From: Bradyrhizobium quebecense
GTDB taxonomy: Bacteria > Pseudomonadota > Alphaproteobacteria > Rhizobiales > Xanthobacteraceae
NCBI RefSeq assembly: GCF_013373795.3
Contig: NZ_CP088022.1
Location: forward strand, 3,720,001 to 3,784,000
Direction of reading: 5' to 3'
Length of the DNA: 64,000 nucleotides
How positions within the stretch are numbered: position 1 is the first letter of the stretch; each line of letters starts with the position of its first letter. A model generated the notes under the pieces. It did no database searches and was not told the DNA's origin. It saw only the letters and a program-made list of their open reading frames with translations. This document shows, in pieces, positions 26,888-36,704 of this stretch. The position numbers and the translations under genes were made by a program.

Positions 26888-27051
26888 CGCGTAGCGCGTC
26901 GATCACCGGCTAGAGCATTTTCTGACCTGGCGGAATCGGAAGGGATTGAACTAAGCCGCTGCCGCGGCGTAGGGGGCAAGGTGGCATAGATCGCCTCCTG
27001 GCTGAGAGGATGTGGGTGTTGGAGCCCACCCCCTCAGACAGGAGTATCGAG

Positions 27052-27912
27052 ATGGCCGATTTGAGCCCTCTTCGCCGCCGCATGATCGAAGACATGACCG
27101 TCCGCAATCTGTCGCCGGCGACGCAAAGATCCTACATCAGCGCGGTTTCGAAGTTCAGCCGCTATTTTGGCCGATCGCCTGACCGGTTAGAGCTGGAAGA
27201 CGTCCGCGCCTTCCAGGTGCATTTGGTCTCGACCGGCATCTCATGGCCGGCGCTGAACCAGATCGTCTGTGCGCTACGGTTTTTCTACGGCGTCACGCTC
27301 GGCGAGGCGCTCATCCCAGAGCGCATTCCCTATGCGCGAGAACCGCGCAAGCTGCCGGTCGTTCTCAGCGCCGACGAAGTGGTTCAGTTTCTTGAAGCGG
27401 TATCGAGCCTGAAGAGCCGCGCCGCGCTCACCACCGCCTATGCGGCCGGGCTCAGGGCCTCGGAGGTTGCGGGACTGCGGATCGAAGACATCGACAGCGC
27501 CCGCGGCGTCATCCAGGTGCGCCACGGCAAGGGCGCGAAGGATCGCAACGTGATGCTGTCGCCCCAGCTGCTGGGCATCCTGCGCACCTACTGGCGGCTC
27601 GCCCGGCCGCGGCTTTATCTGTTCCCTGGTCGTGACGAAGATCATCCGATCGATCAGACCGTGCTGCATGCCGCCTGCCGGTCGGCGGTGAAGGCTGCGG
27701 GCCTGACCAAGCGCGTCACGCTGCACACGCTGCGCCACAGCTTCGCGACACATCTTCTCGAGAACGGAACCGATATCCGGATCATCCAGGTCTTGCTCGG
27801 GCACAATAATTTGTCGTCGACAGCGCGCTACACGCAGGTCGCCACCGATACGATCCGAGCGACGCAGAGCCCGCTCGATCGCCTGTCGCTGGAGGTGACG
27901 CCACCTGGATGA
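27052..27912 (+). CDS. Tyrosine recombinase/integrase of the IS91-type unit
   Basis: 286 residues. A SAM-like core-binding domain (~1-95; MIEDMTVRNLSPATQRSYIS) precedes the catalytic domain with the Arg in GLRASEVAGLRIEDI, the HTLRHSFATHLLENG box, the His in LLGHNNLSSTARYTQV and its Tyr nucleophile. All catalytic residues are present. AGGAG precedes the ATG at 27052. Its stop overlaps the transposase start by 4 bases, so the two are coupled. Many rhizobial IS91 relatives carry such an integrase upstream of the HUH gene; its role in transposition is not clear. Confidence 0.88.
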   Translation: MADLSPLRRRMIEDMTVRNLSPATQRSYISAVSKFSRYFGRSPDRLELEDVRAFQVHLVSTGISWPALNQIVCALRFFYGVTLGEALIPERIPYAREPRKLPVVLSADEVVQFLEAVSSLKSRAALTTAYAAGLRASEVAGLRIEDIDSARGVIQVRHGKGAKDRNVMLSPQLLGILRTYWRLARPRLYLFPGRDEDHPIDQTVLHAACRSAVKAAGLTKRVTLHTLRHSFATHLLENGTDIRIIQVLLGHNNLSSTARYTQVATDTIRATQSPLDRLSLEVTPPG

Positions 27913-29159
27913 CCCGCAGCGGGATGCGGGTCATGACCCGCTCCGACATCCGCTCCAACAGGCCCGCCATCGAGATTGCCGATATTCTGTGCCGGCATGG
28001 CGACGCCTATCGCCGTGTACATGCCGGTCATCTGGGGCGGGTCGAGCGGCGCGTGATGAGCGCGATCGTTGCGTGCCGGACCGAGGCGCTCGGCGGCCAC
28101 ATGCAGGCTTGCGACGACTGCGGCACGACACGCGTTGCCTATAATTCCTGCCGCAATCGGCACTGTCCGAAGTGTCAGGGGAGAGCCCGAGCCGCGTGGC
28201 TCGCCGCGCGTCAAGCCGACCTGCTTCCGGTTCCCTATTTCCACGTCGTCTTTACACTTCCCGCACCGATCGCCGCGATCGCTTTCCAGAACAAGGCCGT
28301 CGTCTATGCCATCCTGTTCAAGGCTGCCGCCGAGGCGATGACGACGCTCGCCGCCAATCCACGCCGGCTCGGCGGTGCGATCGGCGGCGTCGCCGTCCTC
28401 CACACCTGGGGACAGACGCTGATGCATCATCCCCACGTCCATTGCGTCGTTCCGGGTGGCGGCCTCTCGCCCGATGGCGCGCGCTGGACCGCTTGCCGAC
28501 CGAACTTCTTCCTGGCCGTCAAACCGTTGTCCAGACTATTTCGCACACTTTTTCTCAAACGTCTGTCGGCAGCCTTCAACTCCGGTGCCTTGCGTTTCTT
28601 CGGCGATCTCGGAGCTCTGGCCGAGCCGGCTGCCTTTGCGGCCCACCTCGACGCCATGCGACGCATCAACTGGGTTGTTTACGCCAAGCGGCCCTTCGGC
28701 GGACCCGCACAGGTCCTGGCCTATCTCGGCCGCTACACCCATCGCGTCGCGATCGCCAACAGCCGGCTCGTCGCACTCGACGACGATCATGTCGCCTTCT
28801 CATGGAAGGACTATCGCCAAAACAGCGCGACAAAGATCATGAATCTCAAGCCCGATGAGTTCATTCGCCGTTTCCTGCTTCATACGCTGCCTGACGGCTT
28901 CCACCGCATCCGCCACTTCGGCTTCATGGCCAACCGCCATCGCGCTGCCAAGCTCGCCCTTTGCCGCGAACTTCTCGATCATGAGCGAACAGCCCCAAAC
29001 GATGGCCAGCCGTCGCCTGTGGATTCGGAGGCTCAAACCCGGGCCGAGGTTCCTGCCTGTCCCGATTGTGGTGGCGTCATGCGCATCATTGAGCGCTTTC
29101 GACATAGCTTCAGACGCCCCAGCCCTCGAACATCACCGTTCCGATGCGACACATCGTGA
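27909..29159 (+). CDS. IS91-family HUH transposase
   Basis: 416 residues. An N-terminal zinc-binding region (CDDCGTTRVAYNSCRNRHC) is followed by the HUH motif HHPHVHCVVPGGGLS and the Tyr-bearing YLGRYTHRVAIANSRLV typical of IS91/ISCR rolling-circle transposases. A C-terminal CPDCGGVMRIIERF may bind a further zinc. The reading frame is uninterrupted, so it may be active. A short start-proximal direct repeat (MTRSGMRVMTRSDIRSN) is visible. Confidence 0.9.
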   Translation: MTRSGMRVMTRSDIRSNRPAIEIADILCRHGDAYRRVHAGHLGRVERRVMSAIVACRTEALGGHMQACDDCGTTRVAYNSCRNRHCPKCQGRARAAWLAARQADLLPVPYFHVVFTLPAPIAAIAFQNKAVVYAILFKAAAEAMTTLAANPRRLGGAIGGVAVLHTWGQTLMHHPHVHCVVPGGGLSPDGARWTACRPNFFLAVKPLSRLFRTLFLKRLSAAFNSGALRFFGDLGALAEPAAFAAHLDAMRRINWVVYAKRPFGGPAQVLAYLGRYTHRVAIANSRLVALDDDHVAFSWKDYRQNSATKIMNLKPDEFIRRFLLHTLPDGFHRIRHFGFMANRHRAAKLALCRELLDHERTAPNDGQPSPVDSEAQTRAEVPACPDCGGVMRIIERFRHSFRRPSPRTSPFRCDTS

Positions 29160-29577
29160 GCCAAGTCATGTCGTGCACGACGATCATCATTCGTCATTTC
29201 GCTCCCAGCGTCTCGATCATCGCGGACGATGTCGAATCCGTGCTGTCACACTGCGCGACAACAACCGTCCGATGCAGCAAAAGGCCTATCGCGATCTCAG
29301 GCGAAGCGCGTCTGATCTCAACTCTTCCAGGATGCGCACTCCTGTGTCTCTGCCTCACGCGCCGAGCCAGCAGATCGGGCATGGCGATCTCGAACAATCC
29401 CCATAGCTGCAAAACCGCGAATAGCCTCCCGCGCCTTCGTTCAATCCGGCTTCAATGAGGTCGCGTCATAAGCGCCTGCCGCGCCCTCGCGTGAGCGCGA
29501 CCTCACAGAACCCTCCAGATTCCCTTGTGAGGCAAATCGTGATTCACCCTGAGGGCTGGTGATGGAGGCCAGCCCCC

Positions 29578-30529
29578 ATGGCTAAGCCGCTCTCGCCGGA
29601 CCTTCGCCTTCGCATTATTCGGGCTGTGGAAGAGGAAGGCATGAGCTGTCGGGGCGCCGCCGGCCGGTTCGGCGTAGCGCCATCGACAGCGATCGAACTG
29701 GTCAACGAATGGCGCAGCACCGGCGCTTGTGAGGCGGGAGCGCAGGGCGGAGACAGACGTTCAGCTCGGATCGAGGGTCATGCTGCGGAGATCCTCTCCC
29801 TGGTCAAGGCTACGCCTGACATGACGCTGGCCGAGATCGCTGACCATCTCCTCAAAGTCCACGGCGAGCGTTTCGTGCCGAGCGTGGTCTGGCGATTCTT
29901 CGATCGCCGCAACATCACGTTCAAAAAAAACATCGCACGCCAGCGAGCAGGATCGGCCGGACGTGGCCGCTGAACGCGCGGCGTGGAAGGCATCTCAGCC
30001 TGAGATCGGCATCCATCGGTTGGTGTTTATCGACGAGACGGGAGCCTCGACCAAGATGGCGCGGCGCTATGGCCGCTCGCCGTACGGCCAGCGCTGTGTC
30101 GCAGCGCTCCCGCATGGTCATTGGAAGACGACGACCTTCGTCGGCGCGCTCAGAGCGACCGGCATGACTGCGCCGATGGTCCTTGACGGTCCCATGGATG
30201 GTCTGGCGTTCGAGGCTTACGTGACGCAAGTCCTCGTGCCGACACTCAGGCCCGGCGACATCGTGGTGATGGACAATCTCGCAGCACACAAGCGCGCCGA
30301 GGTCGGCATCGCAATCGATGCCGTGGGCGCCCAGCTCCTCTATTTGCCGCCTTATTCGCCCGACCTCAATCCGATCGAAATGGCCTTCGCCAAGCTCAAA
30401 GCCGCACTTCGAAAGGCCGCCGCCAGATCAATCGAGGCTTTGGACAACGCTATTGCCACCGCCCTGACCGCCTTCACCGCCCAAAAGTGCCTGAACTTCT
30501 TCGCCGCAGCCGGTTATGACCGTGTCTGA
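29578..30529 (+). CDS. IS630-family transposase in two overlapping frames
   Basis: The first frame (29578-29973) encodes the helix-turn-helix part ([37 protein letters not shown]). The second, reading to 30529, encodes the DDE nuclease: Asp in [10 protein letters not shown], Asp in [10 protein letters not shown] and Glu in [14 protein letters not shown]. The frames meet at a run of eight A (29923-29930); a +1 (or -2) shift there joins [11 protein letters not shown] to the second frame. All catalytic residues are kept, so this may be programmed slippage as in several IS630 elements, or a simple indel. The stop codon lies inside the right terminal repeat. Confidence 0.8.
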
Positions 30530-30738
30530 TCAGAATCTGCTCTAGCGGCAGAGCTGGAAGCCGGCACCACGACCAACGCCCAACGCGAACAGCCGCAGCG
30601 CCAACCTCCCGACCATGCGCTGACCTCACCCGATGTGGTGTTGACGACCGAGCGATCCGCGCCACGCGGCATTGTCTGCATCCCGCATGCACCATGGGCT
30701 GTAACCATTGGGACAGATATTTTTCACGGGGGTGGGCA

Positions 30739-31065
30739 TTGCAGGAAGGCTTGTACAAGCTCGAATTTCACACCGTACATGGCACCGGCACCGGTGTGCT
30801 CTACGCGACGTGCGGCAAGCTGCGCGGCGGCAACTCGGCCTTTGCCTTCGTCGGCAACTACACCGACCGCGGTGACGGCATTCACGTCAAGGTCTCGACC
30901 CAGCGGCACAATCCCGATCCCGCGTTCCGGCCGCTGTTCGGGACCGACATGATCACGTTGATGCTGAAGGGCACCGCGAACGGCGACATGGTCGATTTCG
31001 AGGGCGAGGCACTGCAGCTGCCGGGCGTGAGCTTCAAGGCGTTCCTGACCCGGATCGCCGATTAG
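30739..31065 (+). CDS. GrlR-family-like small protein
   Basis: 108 residues from a TTG start at 30739, preceded by GGGGGTGGG. The phrasing QEGLYKLEFHTVHGTGTGVL, GKLRGGNSAFAFVGNY and the C-terminal VDFEGEALQLPGVSFKAFL match the small lipocalin-like GrlR family, first known as a repressor partner of a type III secretion regulator in enteric pathogens and widespread in rhizobia with unknown roles. It lies just right of the insertion-sequence block; nothing here suggests a secretion system. Confidence 0.65.
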   Translation: MQEGLYKLEFHTVHGTGTGVLYATCGKLRGGNSAFAFVGNYTDRGDGIHVKVSTQRHNPDPAFRPLFGTDMITLMLKGTANGDMVDFEGEALQLPGVSFKAFLTRIAD

Positions 31066-31123
31066 AAACATTGGAGCGCGATGGGCGCAGCTTCGCGCAG
31101 AGAAGCGCGTTACGGCAAGAGGC

Positions 31124-32287
31124 TCACTCGGCTGCGGCAGCGCGCGCCGTCTGTCGCGGCCGCGTCATGACCACGACCGCAAGGGCCGCCGCGACGAAGG
31201 CCGTGGCCACATAGCCCGCGCTGTAGAGCCATTCGCGCGCGAACAGCAATCCGCCGATCGCAGAGCCGATGGCCTGGCCGATATACAGCACCGAGGTGTT
31301 GAGCGAGACCGACGCCGACGCGAGCGCGTGCGCCGCACCGACCAGCCGCACCTGCTGCATCGAATTGGTCGACGCAAAGCCGAGACCCCAAACCGCAACC
31401 GAGGCGGCCATCAATGCGTAGGCGCCGGCGCTCAGCGCCCAGCCGGCCACGCCGGCGAGCAGCAGCACGGTGAACAGCACCGACGTCTTCCAGGCACCCC
31501 AGGAATCCACGATGCGCGTTGCGATCGCAATGCCGACGAACCCGAAGATGCCGTAGAGCGCGAACACGATCCCGACGGCGTCCGCGTTGGCGCCGGTCAA
31601 TTTGCCGAGCAGCGGCCCCATGAAGGTGAACACCACGAACTGGCCGGACATCTGCAACGTCGTGATCGACAGCAGCAGGATGACGGTCGGATTGCGGCCG
31701 AGATCGGCCCAGGTCCTCAAGTCGACCGGCGCGCCATGCAACCCGCCGGGCAACCGCCACCACAGCAGCAGGCAGCTCACAAGCCCGGTCAGTGCGATCG
31801 CGCCATAGGTCACGCGAAAACCGTAACGGCTTGCGATGAAGGTGATCAACGGCAGCCCGATCGCAGCGGCGAGCGACCAGCCGAGGAAGATATAGGCGAT
31901 CGTGCTGCCACGCTTTTCCACCGGCACGATCAGCGCCGCGGTGCCGGCCGCCTGCGGCGTGTAGAGGACACCGACCGCGAGCATCACCAGGCGTATGATC
32001 AAGAGGCTGTCGTAGTCCGGCGCGAAGGCCGATGCCGCGTTGGTCAGCGCCAGCACCAGGAGCGTCGCCGTCAGCAGCGCCCGCCGTTCGAACCGGCTGG
32101 TCAGCCACGCCGTCACCGGCGAGCCCACGCACAGCACGATCGCGCCGAAGGTGATCAGGAGACCCGCGGCGTGGATCGTGACGCCGAGTCCGTTGGACAG
32201 CTCCGACAGCATGCCGGCCGGCGCCAGCACCGAGCAGCCGGTGACGATATTGCCGAGCATCAATGCGGTGGGAGCGAAGCGTTTCAC
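31124..32287 (-). CDS. Major facilitator superfamily transporter
   Basis: 387 residues from a GTG at 32287, with 12 predicted membrane segments. The first membrane segments (MLGNIVTGCSVLAPAGM, LLITFGAIVLCVGSPV) and the loop TSRFERRALL fit motif A of the DHA1 drug/metabolite exporters, and the family of AraJ/YdhP-like efflux proteins is likely. An ATG at 32356 would add 23 Cys-rich residues with no family match. Substrate unknown. Confidence 0.8.
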   Translation of the reverse strand: MKRFAPTALMLGNIVTGCSVLAPAGMLSELSNGLGVTIHAAGLLITFGAIVLCVGSPVTAWLTSRFERRALLTATLLVLALTNAASAFAPDYDSLLIIRLVMLAVGVLYTPQAAGTAALIVPVEKRGSTIAYIFLGWSLAAAIGLPLITFIASRYGFRVTYGAIALTGLVSCLLLWWRLPGGLHGAPVDLRTWADLGRNPTVILLLSITTLQMSGQFVVFTFMGPLLGKLTGANADAVGIVFALYGIFGFVGIAIATRIVDSWGAWKTSVLFTVLLLAGVAGWALSAGAYALMAASVAVWGLGFASTNSMQQVRLVGAAHALASASVSLNTSVLYIGQAIGSAIGGLLFAREWLYSAGYVATAFVAAALAVVVMTRPRQTARAAAAE

Positions 32288-32380
32288 GCCGCGTTGATAG
32301 CAGACCTCGAAATCAATGCAACTGCATCTAAATGCATAGCACGTGATCGATGGCACGTGATTGAATGGCGCCTGTTGCGC

Positions 32381-33670
32381 TCATGGCGACGGCGATGCGG
32401 CCGGCGCCGCGTTGACGCTCGACGACACAGCGGCCGGCGACGGGCTCGCAGGCTTCGGGCCTGCGCTCGTTGCCGGGCACGACGCCAATAGCTGCGTCCA
32501 GCCCTGCTCCAGCCCGGTCGTTTCGATATCGAATGTCGCGAAGTCAGGCTTGAAATCGGACTTCGGATCCGACTTGCCGTCTGACGACGGCGTGCTTTCG
32601 CCGATCTGCAGATGCGGGACCGCCAGCATCGCCTTGACGGTGTCCGACCCCACCGGGTCGCTCCAGACCTCGTATTTGCCGAACCGCGCCGGCAACCTGC
32701 CGAATGCGATCGCCTTGGCGGCGCCGGCCATCATCACCACCGTGCTCTTGCCAGCGGCGCCCTCGTCGAACTCGCGCACGAACATCAGCCGCCCGCGATC
32801 CTTGTTCTCGCAGAACAGGCGCCACTCCATCATACGGAACGCGCTGCCGTCGCCCTTCTTCTGCTGCGCGATCTTGCGGACATAGGGCCGGGTTTCCTTC
32901 TCCACAGCCCAGAGCGTTTCCGGCAACGGCCGCGTATCGATTCCAAATCGATAGAGTTCCGGCCGCGTCAGCACGTGCAGGTTCTCGAACTTCACGGTCC
33001 GGATCAACTCGCTGAGCTCGTGGCTGATCCCCATCGCCGCGAGGAACGCGTTGCGGTCGCGATCGGCGCTGACCATCTCGCGCCGCCTGAAATCCGCGAC
33101 GACCTGCGGCGACGGATTCCCATGGACCACAAACATCAGCCTGGAGTTATGCACCGCGAGCACCGAGTCGGGCGCCACTTCGCGGTCGGTCGCGCCCAGG
33201 AACAGATAGGCACAGGCCGAAACGCACATCGCGTTGCGCGTGGTGAGTTCGGCCTCGACTTCTCCCTTCGCAGCCTTGACCTTCAGGCAGGCAGCATCGG
33301 TCTGCGTGCCCGTGAAACAGGCCGGCACGGTGGTGCGGCCGACCCGGGCAATCGCCTTGTGTGCGCGCAGAAACCGCGCGATCGCGTAGGACTGCTCGAC
33401 GTTTCCGCCTGGCGAATGGAGGTAGATCGGAAGGTGCCTGTCCTTGATGGGAAAAAGGAAGGTGCGAATCCGCTGCGCGGCTTCCCGATCGATCTCGCCT
33501 TCGATCGCGATCCAGCGATCGCAACCGGCGCCGCAGGCGTTCGCCGGGCCCTTGGCGAGGTAGATGGTCAGCTTTTTCGCAAAGCCGGCCTTCTCGACCG
33601 GTGCTTCTTCCGCCCGCAAGGCGCCCGGGACCAGAAGCAACGCCACGAAAAGCAGGAGACGGGAAAACAT
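32381..33670 (-). CDS. Exported ClpP-like serine protease homologue with long C-terminal extension
   Basis: 429 residues from the ATG at 33670. Signal peptide MFSRLLLFVALLLVPGALRA. The N-terminal half has a ClpP-like pattern: IYLHSPGGNVEQSYAIARFL, the nucleophile-type Ser in NAMCVSACAYLFLGA flanked by Cys, and a His in VLAVHNSRLM. The C-terminal half (~220-429) lacks a recognised domain. It shares the C-x-S-x-C/His layout with the shorter protein at 25107-26024, so the two are distant paralogues. Peptide hydrolysis is not proven for the group. Confidence 0.7.
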   Translation of the reverse strand: MFSRLLLFVALLLVPGALRAEEAPVEKAGFAKKLTIYLAKGPANACGAGCDRWIAIEGEIDREAAQRIRTFLFPIKDRHLPIYLHSPGGNVEQSYAIARFLRAHKAIARVGRTTVPACFTGTQTDAACLKVKAAKGEVEAELTTRNAMCVSACAYLFLGATDREVAPDSVLAVHNSRLMFVVHGNPSPQVVADFRRREMVSADRDRNAFLAAMGISHELSELIRTVKFENLHVLTRPELYRFGIDTRPLPETLWAVEKETRPYVRKIAQQKKGDGSAFRMMEWRLFCENKDRGRLMFVREFDEGAAGKSTVVMMAGAAKAIAFGRLPARFGKYEVWSDPVGSDTVKAMLAVPHLQIGESTPSSDGKSDPKSDFKPDFATFDIETTGLEQGWTQLLASCPATSAGPKPASPSPAAVSSSVNAAPAASPSP

Positions 33671-33899
33671 GAACCTTGCGGATCGCGCGATGGCGGGAAA
33701 GTGGACTTTCGACGTTAAACGATGATCGGCAACGTCGCAACGCTTGGTGCCATCAGGAGCAGGCGAGCTTCTCTCGAATCGGTACGGCCGGAGGCCCATT
33801 TTCTTGATATTGCCGGATTGCAGGCGTCAAATCCCCTGCTATACCGCTGCTTTCCGCTTACCTGCGCTCGTTCGCAGGAGTGAGCTACAGGAGCCTTCA

Positions 33900-35948
33900 A
33901 TGTCCGACACGCCGCCCAAATCCGAGTCCGGATTCCAGTACAGCCTCTCTAACCTCAAACCCGCAGAACCCGTGAACAAGATCGCCCTCACCTTCCCTGA
34001 TGGAGCGAGGCGCGATTTCCCGAAAGGGACCACCGGCCTCGACATCGCCAAAGGCATTTCGCCCTCGCTCGCCAAGCGCACCGTCGCGATGGCGCTCGAC
34101 GGCACACTCGCCGATCTCAATGATCCGATCGAAGCCGACGCCAAGATTGAGTTGATCAGCCGTGAAGACCCCCGCGCGCTGGAACTGATCCGGCACGATG
34201 CCGCACACGTGCTCGCCGAAGCCGTGCAGTCGCTGTGGCCCGGCACCCAGGTCACGATCGGCCCGGTGATCGAGAACGGCTTCTATTACGACTTCTTCCG
34301 CAACGAGCCGTTCACCCCGGAAGATTTTGCCGCGATCGAGAAGCGGATGCGCGAAATCGTCGCGCGCGACAAGCCGTTCACCAAGGAAGTCTGGGATCGC
34401 GAGAAGACCAAGCAGGTGTTCCGCGACAAGGGCGAGGCCTTCAAGGTCGAGCTGGTCGACGCGATTCCCGGCAACGAGCCGATCAAGATCTATTTCCAGG
34501 GCGACTGGTTCGATCTGTGCCGCGGCCCGCACATGACGTCGACCGGCAAGATCGGCAACGCCTTCAGGCTGATGAAGGTGGCCGGCGCCTATTGGCGCGG
34601 CGATTCCAACAATCCGATGCTCACCCGCATCTACGGCACGGCATTCGCCAGGCAGGAAGACCTCGACGCTTACCTCAAGCAGATCGAGGAAGCGGAGAAG
34701 CGCGACCACCGCAAGCTCGGCCGCGAGCTCGACCTGTTCCACTTCCAGGAAGAAGGCCCCGGCGTGGTGTTCTGGCACCCGAAGGGCTGGACCATCTTCC
34801 AGCAGCTGATCGCCTATATGCGGCGCCGGCTGCTCGGCGACTACAGTGAGGTCAATGCGCCGCAGATCCTCGACAAGGTGCTGTGGGAGACCTCGGGCCA
34901 CTGGGACTGGTACCGCGAGAACATGTTCGCGGCGCAGTCCGCCGGCGACGAGGCCGAGGACAAGCGCTGGTTCGCGCTGAAGCCGATGAACTGCCCGGGC
35001 CATGTGCAGATCTTCAAGCACGGGCTGAAGAGCTACCGCGACCTGCCGTTGCGGCTCGCCGAGTTCGGCGTCGTGCATCGCTACGAGCCGTCGGGCGCGA
35101 TGCACGGCCTGATGCGGGTGCGCGGCTTCACCCAGGACGACGCCCACGTGTTCTGCACCGAACAGCAGCTCGCCGATGAGTGTCTCAAGATCAACGAGCT
35201 GATCCTGTCGACCTACGCCGATTTCGGCTTCGACGGCGAGCTCACGGTCAAGCTCTCGACGCGGCCCGAAAAGCGGGTCGGCACCGACGAGATGTGGGAT
35301 CACGCCGAGCGCGTGATGGCGACCGTGCTGTCGGAGATCAAGGCCAAGGGCAGCAACCGGATCCGCACCGAGATCAACCCGGGCGAAGGCGCGTTCTACG
35401 GCCCGAAGTTCGAGTACGTGCTGCGCGACGCCATCGGCCGCGACTGGCAGTGCGGCACGACCCAGGTCGACTTCAACCTGCCGGAACGGTTCGGCGCGTT
35501 CTACATCGATCATGACGGCTCGAAGAAGGCGCCGGTCATGGTGCACCGCGCGATCTGCGGCTCGATGGAGCGCTTCATCGGCATCCTGATCGAGCACTAT
35601 GCCGGCAACTTCCCGCTCTGGCTGGCGCCGACCCAGCTCGTGGTGACGACCATCACCTCCGAGGGCGACGAGTACGCCAAGGTGGTGGCGGCCGCGGCGC
35701 GCCGCGCCGGCCTCCGCGTCGAGATCGACCTGCGCAACGAGAAGATCAACTACAAGGTCCGCGAGCACTCGCTGGCCAAGATCCCGGCCCTGCTCGTCGT
35801 CGGCAAGAAGGAAGCCGAGACGCATTCGGTCTCGGTCCGCCGCCTCGGCAGCGAGCGGCAGACCGTGATGCCGACCGATGAGGCGATCGCTGCGCTGGTG
35901 GATGAAGCGACACCGCCGGACGTGAAACGGGCGCGATCGGTCGCCTGA
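33900..35948 (+). CDS. thrS: Threonine-tRNA ligase
   Basis: 682-residue class II synthetase. An N-terminal TGS domain (~25-85, [20 protein letters not shown]) is followed by the editing domain ([17 protein letters not shown] and HXXXH region), the catalytic core with zinc-binding Cys in [13 protein letters not shown], motif 2 in [20 protein letters not shown], motif 3 in [19 protein letters not shown], and a C-terminal anticodon-binding domain. The start is set by ACAGGAG 8 bases upstream. A short extension (~20 residues) precedes the TGS domain. Confidence 0.96.
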   Translation: MSDTPPKSESGFQYSLSNLKPAEPVNKIALTFPDGARRDFPKGTTGLDIAKGISPSLAKRTVAMALDGTLADLNDPIEADAKIELISREDPRALELIRHDAAHVLAEAVQSLWPGTQVTIGPVIENGFYYDFFRNEPFTPEDFAAIEKRMREIVARDKPFTKEVWDREKTKQVFRDKGEAFKVELVDAIPGNEPIKIYFQGDWFDLCRGPHMTSTGKIGNAFRLMKVAGAYWRGDSNNPMLTRIYGTAFARQEDLDAYLKQIEEAEKRDHRKLGRELDLFHFQEEGPGVVFWHPKGWTIFQQLIAYMRRRLLGDYSEVNAPQILDKVLWETSGHWDWYRENMFAAQSAGDEAEDKRWFALKPMNCPGHVQIFKHGLKSYRDLPLRLAEFGVVHRYEPSGAMHGLMRVRGFTQDDAHVFCTEQQLADECLKINELILSTYADFGFDGELTVKLSTRPEKRVGTDEMWDHAERVMATVLSEIKAKGSNRIRTEINPGEGAFYGPKFEYVLRDAIGRDWQCGTTQVDFNLPERFGAFYIDHDGSKKAPVMVHRAICGSMERFIGILIEHYAGNFPLWLAPTQLVVTTITSEGDEYAKVVAAAARRAGLRVEIDLRNEKINYKVREHSLAKIPALLVVGKKEAETHSVSVRRLGSERQTVMPTDEAIAALVDEATPPDVKRARSVA

Positions 35949-36032
35949 TCTTCACAATCGGTCTAAACGGGCTTTCGTCGGCTTGGTCGTGGCCCCATCT
36001 TGGGGGCACGACTCCACTTGAAGGACATTTCC

Positions 36033-36596
36033 GTGCCCGATGCCATTGAACTCCTCAAGACACGCCGCTCGATGAAACCGCGCGAGATGACCGGCCCGGG
36101 CCCGTCCGCGGCCGAGCTCGAGACCATCCTGACGATCGGCGCGCGCGTGCCCGACCACGGCAAGCTGGCGCCCTGGCGCTTCATCGTGTTCGAGGGTGAG
36201 GCCCGCGGCCGCGCCGGCGACGTGATCGCAAAGGTGTTTGCCCGCAAGAATCCCGGCGCGCCCGCCACCGACATCGAGGTCGAGAAGAAGCGCCTGACCG
36301 ATGCGCCGCTGGTGATCGGAGTGGTCTCCTTCACCAAGCCGCACCCGAAGGTGCCGCCGTGGGAGCAGGAATTGTCGGCCGGCGCGAGCGCCATGAACAT
36401 CGTCACCGCCGCGACCGCGCTCGGCTACGGCGCCTGCTGGCTGACCGGCTGGTTCGCCTTCGACCGCGACGTGCTCGACGGTCTCGGCCTGAAGCCGGAC
36501 GAGAAGCTCGCCGGCCTGATTCATATCGGCACGCCGACCAAGCCGAGCGAGGATCGCCCGCGCCCGGTGCTGTCGGATATCGTGACGCGGTTCTGA
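36033..36596 (+). CDS. Nitroreductase family flavoprotein
   Basis: 187 residues from a GTG at 36033 with AAGGA upstream. The FMN-binding Arg-Arg-Ser is in LLKTRRSMKPREM, and APWRF plus TALGYGACWLTGWFAFD match the NfsB/YdjA branch. YdjA-like short nitroreductases reduce nitro compounds or quinones with NAD(P)H; the natural substrate is unknown. It begins 84 bases after thrS in the same direction, possibly read through from it. Confidence 0.88.
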   Translation: MPDAIELLKTRRSMKPREMTGPGPSAAELETILTIGARVPDHGKLAPWRFIVFEGEARGRAGDVIAKVFARKNPGAPATDIEVEKKRLTDAPLVIGVVSFTKPHPKVPPWEQELSAGASAMNIVTAATALGYGACWLTGWFAFDRDVLDGLGLKPDEKLAGLIHIGTPTKPSEDRPRPVLSDIVTRF

Positions 36597-36608
36597 AACC
36601 GTAGATCT

Positions 36609-36694
36609 GTCATTGCCGGGCTTGACCAGGCGATCCATCTACCGAAAGATTCTTCTGAAGAATGATGGATGGCCGGGTCAAGCCCGGCCATGAC
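36609..36694. repeat. Interspersed palindromic repeat, class A
   Basis: GTCATTGCCGGGCTTGACC and GGCCGGGTCAAGCCCGGCCATGAC form the outer arms, with GATCCATCT and GATGGAT inside. Related to the element at 12747-12873. It separates the convergent nitroreductase and GGDEF-EAL genes and may also act as a bidirectional terminator. Confidence 0.75.
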
Positions 36695-36704
36695 GAGCGG
36701 AGAG

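Larger units (their letters stand above)
26952..29523 (+). mobile_element. IS91-type unit: tyrosine recombinase plus HUH transposase
   Basis: The two genes overlap by 4 bases. GAAC lies just left of the proposed edge (26948-26951) and CTTG just right (29524-29527); IS91 elements insert next to GTTC/CTTG tetranucleotides. A small hairpin (CGCGTGAGCGCG) occurs ~30 bases before the right edge, as expected near the replication origin end. There are no terminal inverted repeats, as usual for the family. The segment 29160-29523 holds no gene. Confidence 0.45.
26911..30544 (+). mobile_element. IS630-family element, apparently interrupted by an IS91-type unit
   Basis: Left end TAGAGCATTTTCTGACC (26911-26927) and right end, read inward, TAGAGCAGATTCTGATC (30544-30528) match at 14 of 17 positions, and both begin with the TA dinucleotide that IS630/Tc1 elements use as target. 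Without the inner insert (26952-29523) the element would be about 1,060 bases, a normal IS630 length. Boundaries are read by eye and the nested arrangement is inference. Confidence 0.5.

Noticed and set aside
29510..29577. Left end of the IS630 element immediately before its transposase
   Set aside because: Shares only CAGATTC with the right end and lacks the TA flank, whereas the copy at 26911 matches 14 of 17 bases; kept only as the alternative model.
33671..33899. T-box or attenuator leader before thrS
   Set aside because: No T-box consensus or terminator/antiterminator pair seen; T-boxes are not expected in alphaproteobacteria.
33897..35825. 642-codon open frame opposite thrS
   Set aside because: Antisense shadow of an unmistakable threonyl-tRNA synthetase.
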